From NCBI RefSeq assembly GCF_900459405.1, contig NZ_UHFN01000007.1:1178001-1242000 (forward strand): a DNA stretch of 64,000 bases. The letters are read 5' to 3'. The stretch is from Streptococcus hyointestinalis (GTDB lineage: Bacteria > Bacillota > Bacilli > Lactobacillales > Streptococcaceae). Shown here piece by piece: positions 56,364 through 64,000 of the stretch. How positions within the stretch are numbered: position 1 is the first letter of the stretch; every line of letters begins with the position of its first letter. The position numbers and the translations under genes are program-made. The notes below the pieces were generated by a model. The model saw nothing but the letters and a program-made list of their open reading frames with translations, had not been told where the DNA came from and ran no database searches.

Positions 56364-56657
56364 TTACAGCCACATGCCTATACTGGCTAGACCGATACCT
56401 AGCCCTTTGTCTTTGAACTCATGGCTGGTTATCAATTTGTAAAGCGGTTTCACATCATTTGATAGCTCTTGCTTGATGGCTAATGGGCGAAGCGTTTCTT
56501 CTAAATCGGCTACCACACGAGGTAGATAGGCGTTTGGTTTGGTCAATTCTGCTTTTGCCTGCTGTAGGATTTCCCTTTCTTTTTCAGACAAGCTTGAGGA
56601 CGAGCAAGTATCGATAAGGTTCAGTAGTTGTTCTTCTTTCTTTTGGTTAGTGCTCAT
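56364..56657 (-). CDS. bacteriocin immunity protein
   Basis: 97-residue helical protein (MSTNQKKEEQLLNLIDTC...) of the class II immunity type. Start chosen after GGAG. First gene behind the first BlpR/SilA-type promoter. Confidence 0.7.
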   Translation of the reverse strand: MSTNQKKEEQLLNLIDTCSSSSLSEKEREILQQAKAELTKPNAYLPRVVADLEETLRPLAIKQELSNDVKPLYKLITSHEFKDKGLGIGLASIGMWL

Positions 56658-56698
56658 GTGCATTCTCCTTTTTCATTAGTGCATTTGTAAATACCTAT

Positions 56699-56766
56699 AG
56701 TATAGCACAAGACAAGGTGAATGGATATACTATTTCCTAAAAGGTATCAAATACGTCCTAAAAGGT
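56699..56766 (-). promoter_or_regulatory. BlpR/SilA-type promoter 1
   Basis: On the minus strand ACCTTTTAGGA occurs twice (56756-56766 and 56735-56745), 21 bp apart, with a -10 TATACT (56699-56704) about 30 bp further. This is the direct-repeat site of ComE/BlpR/SilA LytTR regulators. Drives the immunity gene at 56657. Confidence 0.85.
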
Positions 56767-56773
56767 CACAAAA

Positions 56774-56803
56774 CTTAAAAACGACCTCTTTTTTAAGAGG
56801 TCA
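56774..56803 (-). terminator. terminator of the 57.2-57.4 kb genes
   Basis: GACCTCTT/AAGAGGTC 8-bp stem, four-base loop, followed on the minus strand by GUUUUU. It sits just upstream of promoter 1 and separates the two units. Confidence 0.8.
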
Positions 56804-56810
56804 TAGGATG

Positions 56811-57212
56811 TTAGCTTTGACTTTTTTTGATGAGATAACAGCCCCAAAGGAGTCCAGCTGTCAGCAAAAAGCAAATCGCTGCGCAGATAAAAGCGATGAC
56901 TTGCTGATAGGTTTGAGAGGCGAGTAAAGCACGTGCGATACAAGCGCTACCTAAAAGCGCTAGGGCAATGCTGTAGCTCACCTGCGTCAGCATGAGGTTG
57001 GGCGCTGTTTGCTCTCGCTCCTCCTCCTGCTTAATCTCCCGTGCAAAGTACCAGTTGCAAAAGGCTGCGCTTACCGCCAGAAGAACAACGAGCGCCTGCA
57101 CAGCAAGCGTGCCGCCTGCCAAGCCTCCGCACAACAGCAGGACAAATAAGGCAAGAACAGGCAACTGCCCTGTCACAAAGCGCAACAATCTCAAAGTGTG
57201 TAGTCGTTTCAT
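56811..57212 (-). CDS. membrane protein of the bacteriocin cluster
   Basis: 133 residues from MKRLHTLRLL; four hydrophobic helices in two pairs with a charged loop (REIKQEEEREQ). No family recognised; size and place suggest an immunity or accessory protein. Confidence 0.6.
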   Translation of the reverse strand: MKRLHTLRLLRFVTGQLPVLALFVLLLCGGLAGGTLAVQALVVLLAVSAAFCNWYFAREIKQEEEREQTAPNLMLTQVSYSIALALLGSACIARALLASQTYQQVIAFICAAICFLLTAGLLWGCYLIKKSQS

Positions 57213-57251
57213 TGTCACCACCTCCAAAAACGCTTTCATTAGAACGACTCG

Positions 57252-57410
57252 TTAGAAAAACATGAAAATAAGATTAACGATGTAGAGAACAGTTGTGATT
57301 GAGTACGTTTGCCGAAGTTTTTCTTTATCTTTTGTAAACATTTTCAAACCTAGCATAAGGACGAGATAAACTGCCGTCATTAAAATGATTTTTAGTATCA
57401 GTTTGTTCAT
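57252..57410 (-). CDS. 52-residue membrane peptide, first gene of promoter 2
   Basis: Starts MNKLILKIILMTAVYLVLM and has two hydrophobic segments separated by KMFTKDKEKLRQ. It lacks a Gly-Gly leader, so it is more likely an immunity peptide than a bacteriocin. Ribosome site AGGAG is present. Confidence 0.6.
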   Translation of the reverse strand: MNKLILKIILMTAVYLVLMLGLKMFTKDKEKLRQTYSITTVLYIVNLIFMFF

Positions 57411-57449
57411 GTGCTACTCCTAAATGTTTTCTCCTCTCAAGTTACCTAT

Positions 57450-57518
57450 AGTATAGCATAAAATCGATTACATGTGTAGGTCTTGTCCTGAATGGTAGTA
57501 AAAGGTGTCCTGAAAGGT
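57450..57518 (-). promoter_or_regulatory. BlpR/SilA-type promoter 2
   Basis: On the minus strand ACCTTTCAGGA (57508-57518) and ACCATTCAGGA (57486-57496) lie 22 bp apart. A -10 TATACT (57450-57455) follows, in the same surrounding CTATACTATAGGT as promoter 1. ACCATTCAGGA is the core of SilA/BlpR direct repeats. Confidence 0.87.
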
Positions 57519-57521
57519 CAA

Positions 57522-57549
57522 AAAAACTTGCCATTGCTGACAAGTTTTT
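57522..57549 (-). terminator. terminator of the pullulanase gene
   Basis: AAAAACTTG/CAAGTTTTT 9-bp stem with a 10-base loop and a U run on the minus strand, directly after the stop codon. Confidence 0.85.
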
Positions 57550-57552
57550 GTT

Positions 57553-60500
57553 TTAGTGCTTGCGAGATTTGCCAAAGCCTAATAGACTTGTAGCAAGGGC
57601 GAGCAGACTAGCTCCTAAGAGAGTAAGGATGTTGCTAGATTTGCTGCCTGTATTTGGCAGGAAAACTTGTTGGGCTTTGTTGTTTTCTAGGACAGGTGTC
57701 TGTTTATTTACTACTTGTTGTGATTGTGTTGAGTTGCTTGTCGCAAGTAGGATATGGCTTGGCTTGCTAGATGTCGTACCTAGGTCTGTAGCTGTTTCGT
57801 TGGTGTCCTTTTCTTCAGTGCTGTCTGATTTTTCCTTTGGCACTTTTAGGATGATAGCGGTTAAGCCATTAATAGCTAGGCTATCCTCACCAAAAGTGAT
57901 ACCATAAGGCTGTACGATAGGCCTTGTACCTGCTGTCTTGCTATCCGCAAGGACTTGAGCGCCAAGCAAATGACGATAAGCCTGTGGCAGGTGTATGGTG
58001 CGTTGATTTTGGTCAGCATTGACAAAGACTGCATAGATGTCACCGTTTGAAGCGATACTTTGGTAGCCAATGAGTAAGTCATCCGCTGCCACATCACCAA
58101 GTGCTGGGTCTGTAATCAAGCTGACATCACGCTCAACCTCTGCCTTGCTAGCTTTGGTGAAAGCGTCTGTTGAGCGACGCAGAGCAATCAAGCCCTTGGT
58201 GTAAGCTTGCGTTGTGGTATTTATCAGGTGCGTGGTTGAATTTGTCGCACTCTCCCAATCAAAGTAATTCACTGCGTCAGATGAATCGTAAGAGTCGTGG
58301 ATAAAGTAAGGGTACTCTTTGACCGCATCGATGAGTGTGGCTTTGTTTGGCACCTTGTCATCGGCTACTTTTGTGATGTAGTTTGGATTGAGCAGTTGCT
58401 TTGTCCGCCCGTACTCTTGACCAGCGTGGATGAAAGGTGTCCCCTGTGAGGTCAAGATGAGAGCATTTCCAAGACGAATGCGCTGATGAATCTCTGCTTC
58501 TGCCACTTTAGGGTCTTTATTGATAGACTTGGCGATGACGTCGTGAAGAGTGAAATTGTCATGGGCTGCGATGTACTGGATGACGTCTCCTGGGTCATCT
58601 GCTGTAAAGTTATTTGGCTGCGCTTTTATGGTGCTAAAGAGCTCTTTGATAGATTTCTTACCACCTGTGATAAAGGCTGGTGTGCCTTCGTTTGGATAGC
58701 CAGACTTTAGGGTGTTCCTGATGTCATCTGAAAAGACAGCGACCGTATCAGTAGCACTCATCCAGTCTTGGTCGGCAGCTTGGACTTTTTTACCCTCATC
58801 GCCTTGATAAGTGCGCCAGCCTTCTCCCAGCATTAGGATGTTTGGATTGATAGCCTTTGCTTCTGTGAAGGCTTGATCAATGACAGCTGCATCGTGGTCT
58901 CCCATCATGTCAAAGCGGAAGCCATCCACCTTGAACTCGCTGGTCAGATACTTGATAGAGTCTAGCAGGAGACGATGGCTCATGTAGTGGGTTGTCCCCA
59001 GACGACCACCACCAAAGCTCTCACGAGCAGTTCCGTCTGCATTCATAAAGTGATAGTAGTTTGGCTCAATGTCCTCAAACAGATAAGTCTTCGCCGTGTG
59101 ATTGTAGACAACATCTAAAATAACGCCCATGCCACGCTTGTGGATTTCATTGACCAAGTTCTTAAACTCGCTGATACGAAGTTCTGGGTCATTTGGATTT
59201 TCAGAATACATGCCAGACAGTGAGAAATAATGCTGTGGGTCATAGCCCCAGTTGTAGTTATTGTCAGCTGATGTGTAGTTTTCTGAGCGTGTTTTATCCA
59301 GTTCATTGACAAAGAAATAACTCAAAACAGGGAGCAGCTGGATGTGCGTGACGCCAAGCTCTTTTAGGTAGTCCAGCTTTTCAATAAAGGCTGAAAATGT
59401 CCCAAAGCTATGATTGAACGTGCCGTCAAGCGCTGGGTCTGACGTGAAATCACGCACGTGTGTCTCGTAGATAACTGCCTGCTCACGCCGAGTGAAATTA
59501 TCAATGTGGGCAAAGTCCAGGTCGCTAAGTCCTAGCTTGTCTGGATTGACAAAGGCAGCTTTAGCGGTTTTGATGGTGTCGTTAGCCCTGCTACTATCCC
59601 AAGCAGCAAGTGACTTGGCATAAGGGTCTAGCACCAGCACCTTTTCATTATTGCGTGTGATTTCGTAGAGGTAATAATAGCCTGTGTAGTTAGCAATGCC
59701 AAGTGGCGTTTTTTCATCTAGCCGAGCTGTCCAGACGCCTTTATCGCCCTTAGTCAGAGAAGCCTCTCCGATGAGTTTACTTTGGTCGTTTTTATCATAG
59801 ATGATAACTTTGACCTGCTCAGCACTCGGTGCCCAAAGGGCTAGGCTGACTTGTGAACCGTCTTCACTAAGTCTTGCTCCCAACTCGCCATCATAGGCAT
59901 AGAGTTTGTCTTTTAATTCCCACGAATTGCGCACTTGCTGGCTAGAGTCGTTGTAAGTGAGCGTGTAGCTGGTCTTATCAGGATGAAAATCGCCTTTGAT
60001 GAGTAAAATTGGACTGTCCTTTGTGAGCGTGATGTCTGTGATTGTGACTTCTTTGCCGTCTTTATCTAACACATGAAGCGCTTTCAAAATATCGTCTTTA
60101 GTCATGCCATCAAGCGTTGTGAAGGTCGCTTGAATGCTATCAAGGTCTGACTGCTCTGCACCTGTCAAGCGCACTTGGTCGATGTAGTAAGGATTGTTAT
60201 AAACTTTTGGGTCTGTATCACGCACAAAAATCTGTGTGTGATTGGCAAGGTCTTTAAAGACATAGTCATTTGGCTGAATCTTGACATCATCACCACTCTT
60301 ACTCTTGTCAAGGATTAAAAAGCCAAGCTCCTTAGCATTCTCGCTAAGAGGGATGTCGATATAGACGCCATAAGCGCCTTTTTTGATAAAGTCTTGTCCG
60401 TTTGGCCAATCTGTAGACGGTGTTTTCACATCCTTAAAGAGCCAAGCCGCCAAATTATCGTAATTGCCTGTTGAACTGTAGTAGTTAAGGCGAATGCTGC

Positions 60501-61359
60501 CATTCTCAAGTGGCTGATAGGTGTGAATGTGATAGCTATCATCTGCCCAAGCTTCATTCATCTCAGGCGTCAAAAGCGAGATGTGCTGGTCACCTGTGAG
60601 ATTGTCACCAGCTTTATTGTTAATCAGATAAGACACTTGCTTTTTCTGATTTTGTGACAGTTTGAAGTCGATATAATAGCCATAGTCATCTTTCTTGGCT
60701 TGTGCGAGAGGCATGGCGCCGTCAGGCCAGTTAGCAGACGGGCTGTCCACGTCATCCCAAAGCCAAAGACCCAGACTCTCTAGCGATTGCTGACTTGGTA
60801 AGCTCTTAAAGTGAAGTCTGAAATAACCATCCTCGATTTTGGGTGTTTCTACAGTCGTTTCTTGAACGGGATCTGCCATTTCTGTGGTTGCTGTCGTATT
60901 TGTTTGACTTACCGCTTCTTGTTTATCTTCTCCTGCCTTTTCTGTTGCTTCTTTATCTTCTGTTTTCGTCTCTACAGTGGAGTTAGAAGGAACGGCCTGT
61001 GTAGATACTTCTTCTGTCGTAGACGGCGTGGTTGTCTGCTCAGAGCTAACATGTAGCGTTTCTGTTTCGGCTATCTCAGTGCCAACGGTTGCATTGTCCG
61101 CTGTCTTTTCTGAAACAGCGTCTGTGTTAACCGTTTCTGGCGTTGTGCTTGGCTGAGAGGTCGCTAAAGTCTCGTTAGCTTGGTTTTTTGAAGCAGTCTC
61201 ACTGGTTGTAAGCTCAGTTGTTTGGTCTTGATTTGCTTCTTCTGCCAAGACTTGCGGGCTGTAGAGCAAGATACTAGCACCTGTCGCTACAGATACCACT
61301 CCGATAGTCAGCTTTTTAATAGCATAGCGCTGACGTTTGTCTGTCGGTTGACGTTTCAT
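57553..61359 (-). CDS. pulA: cell-wall-anchored type I pullulanase
   Basis: Start MKRQPTDKRQRYAIKKL follows GGAGG. A YSIRK-like signal peptide (to about residue 40) and a long Thr/Ser/Glu-rich segment precede two CBM41 starch-binding modules (about 180-285 and 285-390), an N-terminal pullulanase domain, CBM48 and the GH13_14 catalytic domain: YNWGYDP, VILDVVYNHTA, DGFRFDMMGDHD (nucleophile Asp), MLGEGW (acid/base Glu), AAHDNFTL. The C-terminus has LPNTG, a hydrophobic helix and a KSRKH tail for sortase A. It cleaves alpha-1,6 bonds of pullulan, glycogen and starch. Length about 1268 residues. Confidence 0.95.
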   Translation of the reverse strand: MKRQPTDKRQRYAIKKLTIGVVSVATGASILLYSPQVLAEEANQDQTTELTTSETASKNQANETLATSQPSTTPETVNTDAVSEKTADNATVGTEIAETETLHVSSEQTTTPSTTEEVSTQAVPSNSTVETKTEDKEATEKAGEDKQEAVSQTNTTATTEMADPVQETTVETPKIEDGYFRLHFKSLPSQQSLESLGLWLWDDVDSPSANWPDGAMPLAQAKKDDYGYYIDFKLSQNQKKQVSYLINNKAGDNLTGDQHISLLTPEMNEAWADDSYHIHTYQPLENGSIRLNYYSSTGNYDNLAAWLFKDVKTPSTDWPNGQDFIKKGAYGVYIDIPLSENAKELGFLILDKSKSGDDVKIQPNDYVFKDLANHTQIFVRDTDPKVYNNPYYIDQVRLTGAEQSDLDSIQATFTTLDGMTKDDILKALHVLDKDGKEVTITDITLTKDSPILLIKGDFHPDKTSYTLTYNDSSQQVRNSWELKDKLYAYDGELGARLSEDGSQVSLALWAPSAEQVKVIIYDKNDQSKLIGEASLTKGDKGVWTARLDEKTPLGIANYTGYYYLYEITRNNEKVLVLDPYAKSLAAWDSSRANDTIKTAKAAFVNPDKLGLSDLDFAHIDNFTRREQAVIYETHVRDFTSDPALDGTFNHSFGTFSAFIEKLDYLKELGVTHIQLLPVLSYFFVNELDKTRSENYTSADNNYNWGYDPQHYFSLSGMYSENPNDPELRISEFKNLVNEIHKRGMGVILDVVYNHTAKTYLFEDIEPNYYHFMNADGTARESFGGGRLGTTHYMSHRLLLDSIKYLTSEFKVDGFRFDMMGDHDAAVIDQAFTEAKAINPNILMLGEGWRTYQGDEGKKVQAADQDWMSATDTVAVFSDDIRNTLKSGYPNEGTPAFITGGKKSIKELFSTIKAQPNNFTADDPGDVIQYIAAHDNFTLHDVIAKSINKDPKVAEAEIHQRIRLGNALILTSQGTPFIHAGQEYGRTKQLLNPNYITKVADDKVPNKATLIDAVKEYPYFIHDSYDSSDAVNYFDWESATNSTTHLINTTTQAYTKGLIALRRSTDAFTKASKAEVERDVSLITDPALGDVAADDLLIGYQSIASNGDIYAVFVNADQNQRTIHLPQAYRHLLGAQVLADSKTAGTRPIVQPYGITFGEDSLAINGLTAIILKVPKEKSDSTEEKDTNETATDLGTTSSKPSHILLATSNSTQSQQVVNKQTPVLENNKAQQVFLPNTGSKSSNILTLLGASLLALATSLLGFGKSRKH

Positions 61360-61403
61360 TTCAAAATCCTCCAAAATAGATTAGAAAAACAATTTCCGCT
61401 TTT

Positions 61404-61433
61404 ATTCTAGCACTTGGTGCAAGCGTTTGCAAC
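61404..61433 (-). promoter_or_regulatory. pulA promoter with a LacI-family operator
   Basis: On the minus strand TTGCAA (61428-61433) and TAGAAT (61404-61409) are 17 bp apart. The nearly palindromic TGCAAGCGTTTGCA (61418-61431) covers the -35. It fits a CcpA cre or a MalR site; both are LacI-family and the sequence alone does not decide. Maltodextrin or catabolite control is expected. Confidence 0.75.
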
Positions 61434-61585
61434 ATGTAAATGATTTTCTTCTTTTCAGAGGAACTTTTCAAAACTGCCTACTATCCTAGTTTAAGATTAT
61501 ACGCTTGAAAGCTTAAAAAGACAATATCATTAGTTTACAGTGTTAAAAAAACTGCGGAAAATCTCATTTATTTTTTATTTTTACG

Positions 61586-61614
61586 TTGACTTTGCCTCTT
61601 TTTAGGACTATGAT
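61586..61614 (+). promoter_or_regulatory. promoter of the oleate hydratase operon
   Basis: TTGACT (61586-61591), 17 bp, TATGAT (61609-61614). Ribosome site AAGGAAGGAA lies before the start at 61640. Confidence 0.75.
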
Positions 61615-61639
61615 GGAGTCAGAAAGGAAGGAAAGAACT

Positions 61640-61777
61640 ATGAAAAAACATCTTATATTACTTGGATTAGGCTTAGGTGTAAGCCTTGGTATCGCTTGTA
61701 TTGCGCACAAAGCAGGCTTCTTTGAAAATGACAAACAAGCCTACGATGAATTCGATTCTACATTACAAGACGACTAA
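61640..61777 (+). CDS. 45-residue membrane peptide upstream of oleate hydratase
   Basis: MKKHLILLGLGLGVSLGI starts a single membrane helix; the short acidic tail is NDKQAYDEFDSTLQDD. It is 20 bp before ohyA and in the same operon. Function not known; a membrane-associated helper for the fatty-acid enzyme is possible. Confidence 0.65.
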   Translation: MKKHLILLGLGLGVSLGIACIAHKAGFFENDKQAYDEFDSTLQDD

Positions 61778-61797
61778 GCCTTGTGGAGGATAGCCTT

Positions 61798-63492
61798 ATG
61801 CAAAAGAAAAAAGCAATCATGATAGGGGCAGGGATCGCCAATATGGCGGCAGCTGTGTACCTTATCCAGGAAGGTGGCTGGAATGGTGATCAGATTACCT
61901 TTTACTCCTTGGACGACCACGGTTCAAATGATGGCTCCACTACTGAAGCTGCTAAGGATGATTATTGGAATAAAAATCACCCTATGGAAAATCAAAAAGG
62001 CTATATTGCACGTGGTGGACGCATGCTTAACTACCGCACTTACGTTGATTTGATGGATTTGCTTGACCGTATTCCATCGGCTACTGAGCAAGGAATGACT
62101 GCTGCACAAGACACACGTGAGTTTGACGCAGCACACCCAACTTATGACAAAGCAAGATTGTTAGAAGGTGGCAAGGGTATTGTCAACGGTAGTCATTTAG
62201 GGCTCAACAACACTAGCCGTAAGCTTCTCACTAAACTCATCATGATGCCCGACTCAAGAGAGGAAGAACTTGACAATGTTACCATTGCTGAGTACTTCAA
62301 GGACGACCCTGAGTTTTTTGAAACCAACTTTTGGTTTATGTGGGAGACAACCTTTGCCTTTCGCACACAAAGCTCAGCGCAAGAATTGCGTCGCTACATG
62401 CACCAAATGATTTATGAGTTTACGCAAATCGAGCACTTGGTCGGTGTCAATCGCACACGCTACAATCAATTTGAAAGTATCATGTTGCCTTTGATTAACT
62501 ATCTCAAAGACCAAGGGTGCAAGATCGTCCTTAACCGTCTGGTGACAGACTGGGAATTTAAAGAAACACCTATGCAAGATGAGATTACAGTGACAGATCT
62601 TCGTATGCTAAATACTGATACTAATCAAGAAGAGTTTGTCGAAGTCGATGAAGATACAGCAGTTATCTTTACCAATGGCTCTATCACAGACTCTGCTAGT
62701 CTCGGTGATTTTGATACACCTGCTCCTGAAAATCCTGACTACGGTGCTGCTTCTAGTCTTTGGAAAAAAGCAACCCAACGTTTTTACAACTTGGGAAATC
62801 CAGACAAATTCTTTGCGGATCGTGATGCCAGTGAATGGGTTAGCTTCACACTAACCACAAAAGATCATCTTCTCCTCGAAGAAATCACTCGTATCACCAC
62901 ACAAGAACCCGGAAATGCGCTTAATTCGTTCATTTCGACCGTTCCTGTGACACCGCTCCATCAAAAGGACGTCACCATGTCTATCGTGGTACACCACCAA
63001 CCACACTTCACCACTCAAAAACCAAATGAAACCGTGCTTTGGGGATACTTCCTCTATCCACGTAGAAAAGGTGAATTTGTGGACAAACCTTACATCGAAA
63101 TGACTGGTCGTGAAATGGTCAAAGAGTTGATTGGACAATTAGCAAAAGTCGACCCAGGTCCTATCAATATCGAAACCAAAGAAAAAGCCATTATGAAGAG
63201 TGTGGTCAACTGTATCCCAGTTTACATGCCTTATGCTTCTGCACTCTTTAATAATCGTGCTAAGAGCGACCGTCCAAAGGTTATTCCAAAACATTCTACC
63301 AACCTTGCCTTTACCGGTGAGTTTGTTGAACAACCTTATCAAATGATTTTCACTGAGCAAAGTGCTGTACGCTCTGGTGAGATTGCAGCCTTCCACTTTG
63401 CAGGTGTGCCTATGTCACGACTCGTTCCTACACCTCGTTATGACAAAGATATCAAGACCCTGCTTAAAGCGGCTAAGAAAATGTTTGATTAA
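61798..63492 (+). CDS. ohyA: oleate hydratase (67-kDa myosin-cross-reactive antigen family)
   Basis: Starts MQKKKAIMIGAGIANM, after GGAGG 8 bp upstream, with the FAD-binding GxGxxN variant. Family motifs include RGGRMLNYRTY, FWFMWETTFAFR, and PGNALNSFISTVP. It hydrates oleic and linoleic acid to hydroxy fatty acids and helps to detoxify host or rumen fatty acids. Length 564 residues, normal. Confidence 0.95.
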   Translation: MQKKKAIMIGAGIANMAAAVYLIQEGGWNGDQITFYSLDDHGSNDGSTTEAAKDDYWNKNHPMENQKGYIARGGRMLNYRTYVDLMDLLDRIPSATEQGMTAAQDTREFDAAHPTYDKARLLEGGKGIVNGSHLGLNNTSRKLLTKLIMMPDSREEELDNVTIAEYFKDDPEFFETNFWFMWETTFAFRTQSSAQELRRYMHQMIYEFTQIEHLVGVNRTRYNQFESIMLPLINYLKDQGCKIVLNRLVTDWEFKETPMQDEITVTDLRMLNTDTNQEEFVEVDEDTAVIFTNGSITDSASLGDFDTPAPENPDYGAASSLWKKATQRFYNLGNPDKFFADRDASEWVSFTLTTKDHLLLEEITRITTQEPGNALNSFISTVPVTPLHQKDVTMSIVVHHQPHFTTQKPNETVLWGYFLYPRRKGEFVDKPYIEMTGREMVKELIGQLAKVDPGPINIETKEKAIMKSVVNCIPVYMPYASALFNNRAKSDRPKVIPKHSTNLAFTGEFVEQPYQMIFTEQSAVRSGEIAAFHFAGVPMSRLVPTPRYDKDIKTLLKAAKKMFD

Positions 63493-63494
63493 AG

Positions 63495-63527
63495 AAAAAT
63501 CACAGTGCTTTCGGTGCTGTGATTTTT
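63495..63527 (+). terminator. ohyA terminator
   Basis: AAAAATCACAG/CTGTGATTTTT stem around GTGCTTTCGGTG, directly after the stop codon. Confidence 0.9.
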
Positions 63528-63597
63528 GTGCTTCTTAGCATACCGTTTTGAGCTGATTTATGCTAAACTAGTACTAACAATTGCTATGAGGTGACTT

Positions 63598-64000
63598 ATG
63601 AAAAAGCTAGTAAAATGGCTGCTTATCTTACTGTCTGTTTTTGTCTTGATTATCGGGAGCTATGTGGCTTATGTGCTTGTGGATTATCATCGTATCCCAG
63701 ATAATCAGACGCTCACAGTCACGCAAAAAGCGCCCAAAGGCAAACTTTCAACCAATCACAACTACCGTATCGCAACGTATAATATCGGCTTTGGCGCTTA
63801 TCTGCCTGATTTTTCATTTTTCATGGACGGCGGTAAGTCCTCTTGGGCAAAGAGTAAAAAGAGTGTGCAGTACGCTGTTAGTTCTGCTGTCAATACCATC
63901 AAAAAGGAAAAGGTTGACTTTGCTCTTTTCCAAGAGGTAGATCTAAACGGCACACGCTCCTATCATGTCAATGAGGAGAACTTGCTGACAAAGCAATTAA
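63598..64000 (+). CDS. endonuclease/exonuclease/phosphatase-family protein, 3' end missing
   Basis: Starts MKKLVKWLLILLSVFVL, an N-terminal membrane anchor, followed by RIATYNIGFGAY and FALFQEVDLNGTRS, the first two motifs of the EEP fold (Asn and catalytic Glu). The frame is open to the window edge. Substrate cannot be inferred from this part. A GAGGTGA ribosome site precedes the ATG. Confidence 0.85.
   Translation, partial: MKKLVKWLLILLSVFVLIIGSYVAYVLVDYHRIPDNQTLTVTQKAPKGKLSTNHNYRIATYNIGFGAYLPDFSFFMDGGKSSWAKSKKSVQYAVSSAVNTIKKEKVDFALFQEVDLNGTRSYHVNEENLLTKQL

Noticed and set aside
54646..57410. A double-glycine-leader bacteriocin gene in the immunity cluster
   Set aside because: All small frames on the coding strand were read; none has the leader pattern ending in Gly-Gly or a mature bacteriocin motif such as YGNGV.

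Overview
The window is Streptococcus DNA (low to moderate G+C). Evidence is the xerS/difSL pair, the ylxM-ffh, guaA, topA, dprA and rnhB-rbgA housekeeping blocks, the AdcR-controlled lmb-pht operon, the pezAT locus, IS630-Spn1-like and IS3 insertion sequences, a BlpR/SilA-type bacteriocin regulon and a sortase-anchored pullulanase. The species cannot be fixed without rRNA; the bovis/equinus group would fit but is only a guess. The difSL site next to xerS places the left end close to the replication terminus.

Layout. 1-4.6 kb: end of a sensor kinase, then a zinc operon (AdcR boxes, lmb with a one-base frameshift in its signal peptide, pht). 4.6-14.0 kb: core genes xerS, ffh, ylxM, a GntR regulator, guaA, topA and dprA. 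Between guaA and topA lie a compact type I toxin-antitoxin locus not reported as an ordinary gene and a 29-residue peptide gene. 14.1-18.9 kb: maltose-acetyltransferase gene split by an IS110-family element with a recognisable bridge RNA, then a DUF218 gene, rnhB and rbgA.

18.9-30.0 kb: an integrative mobilisable element inserted at the start of rbgA and bounded by a 24-bp direct repeat. It carries a tyrosine integrase, a small excisionase-like protein, an HUH Rep with a pMV158-type nick hairpin, an FtsK/TcpA-like coupling ATPase, an unknown XRE-domain protein and a 1565-residue Type ISP restriction-modification enzyme. 30.0-32.4 kb: remnant of a second related element (frameshifted integrase and decayed excisionase) abutting the same att site.

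32.5-44.3 kb: a beta-glucoside PTS operon (EIIA, EIIB, EIIC, GH1, ROK kinase) with a catabolite-controlled promoter and its LevR-like regulator. It is falling apart: IS110 in EIIC, IS30 plus two frameshifts in the regulator, an in-frame deletion in the GH1 barrel, and IS3 inside a terminator hairpin. 44.3-49.4 kb: an accessory block related to larger integrative elements: pezAT, a DNA-binding Fic protein with three operator repeats, RepA-like initiator and small helpers. 49.4-53.8 kb: copper (copY-copB) and cadmium (cadD-cadX) resistance, the latter between direct repeats. 53.8-57.5 kb: a bacteriocin-immunity cluster with two BlpR/SilA-type promoters but a regulator truncated by IS630 and no visible bacteriocin. 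57.5-64 kb: LPxTG pullulanase with a LacI-family operator, a small peptide plus oleate hydratase, and the start of an endonuclease/exonuclease/phosphatase-family gene.

The most interesting systems are the type I toxin-antitoxin locus at 10.45-10.8 kb, the IS110 bridge RNA at 14.4-14.6 kb, and the rolling-circle mobilisable element carrying Type ISP restriction.
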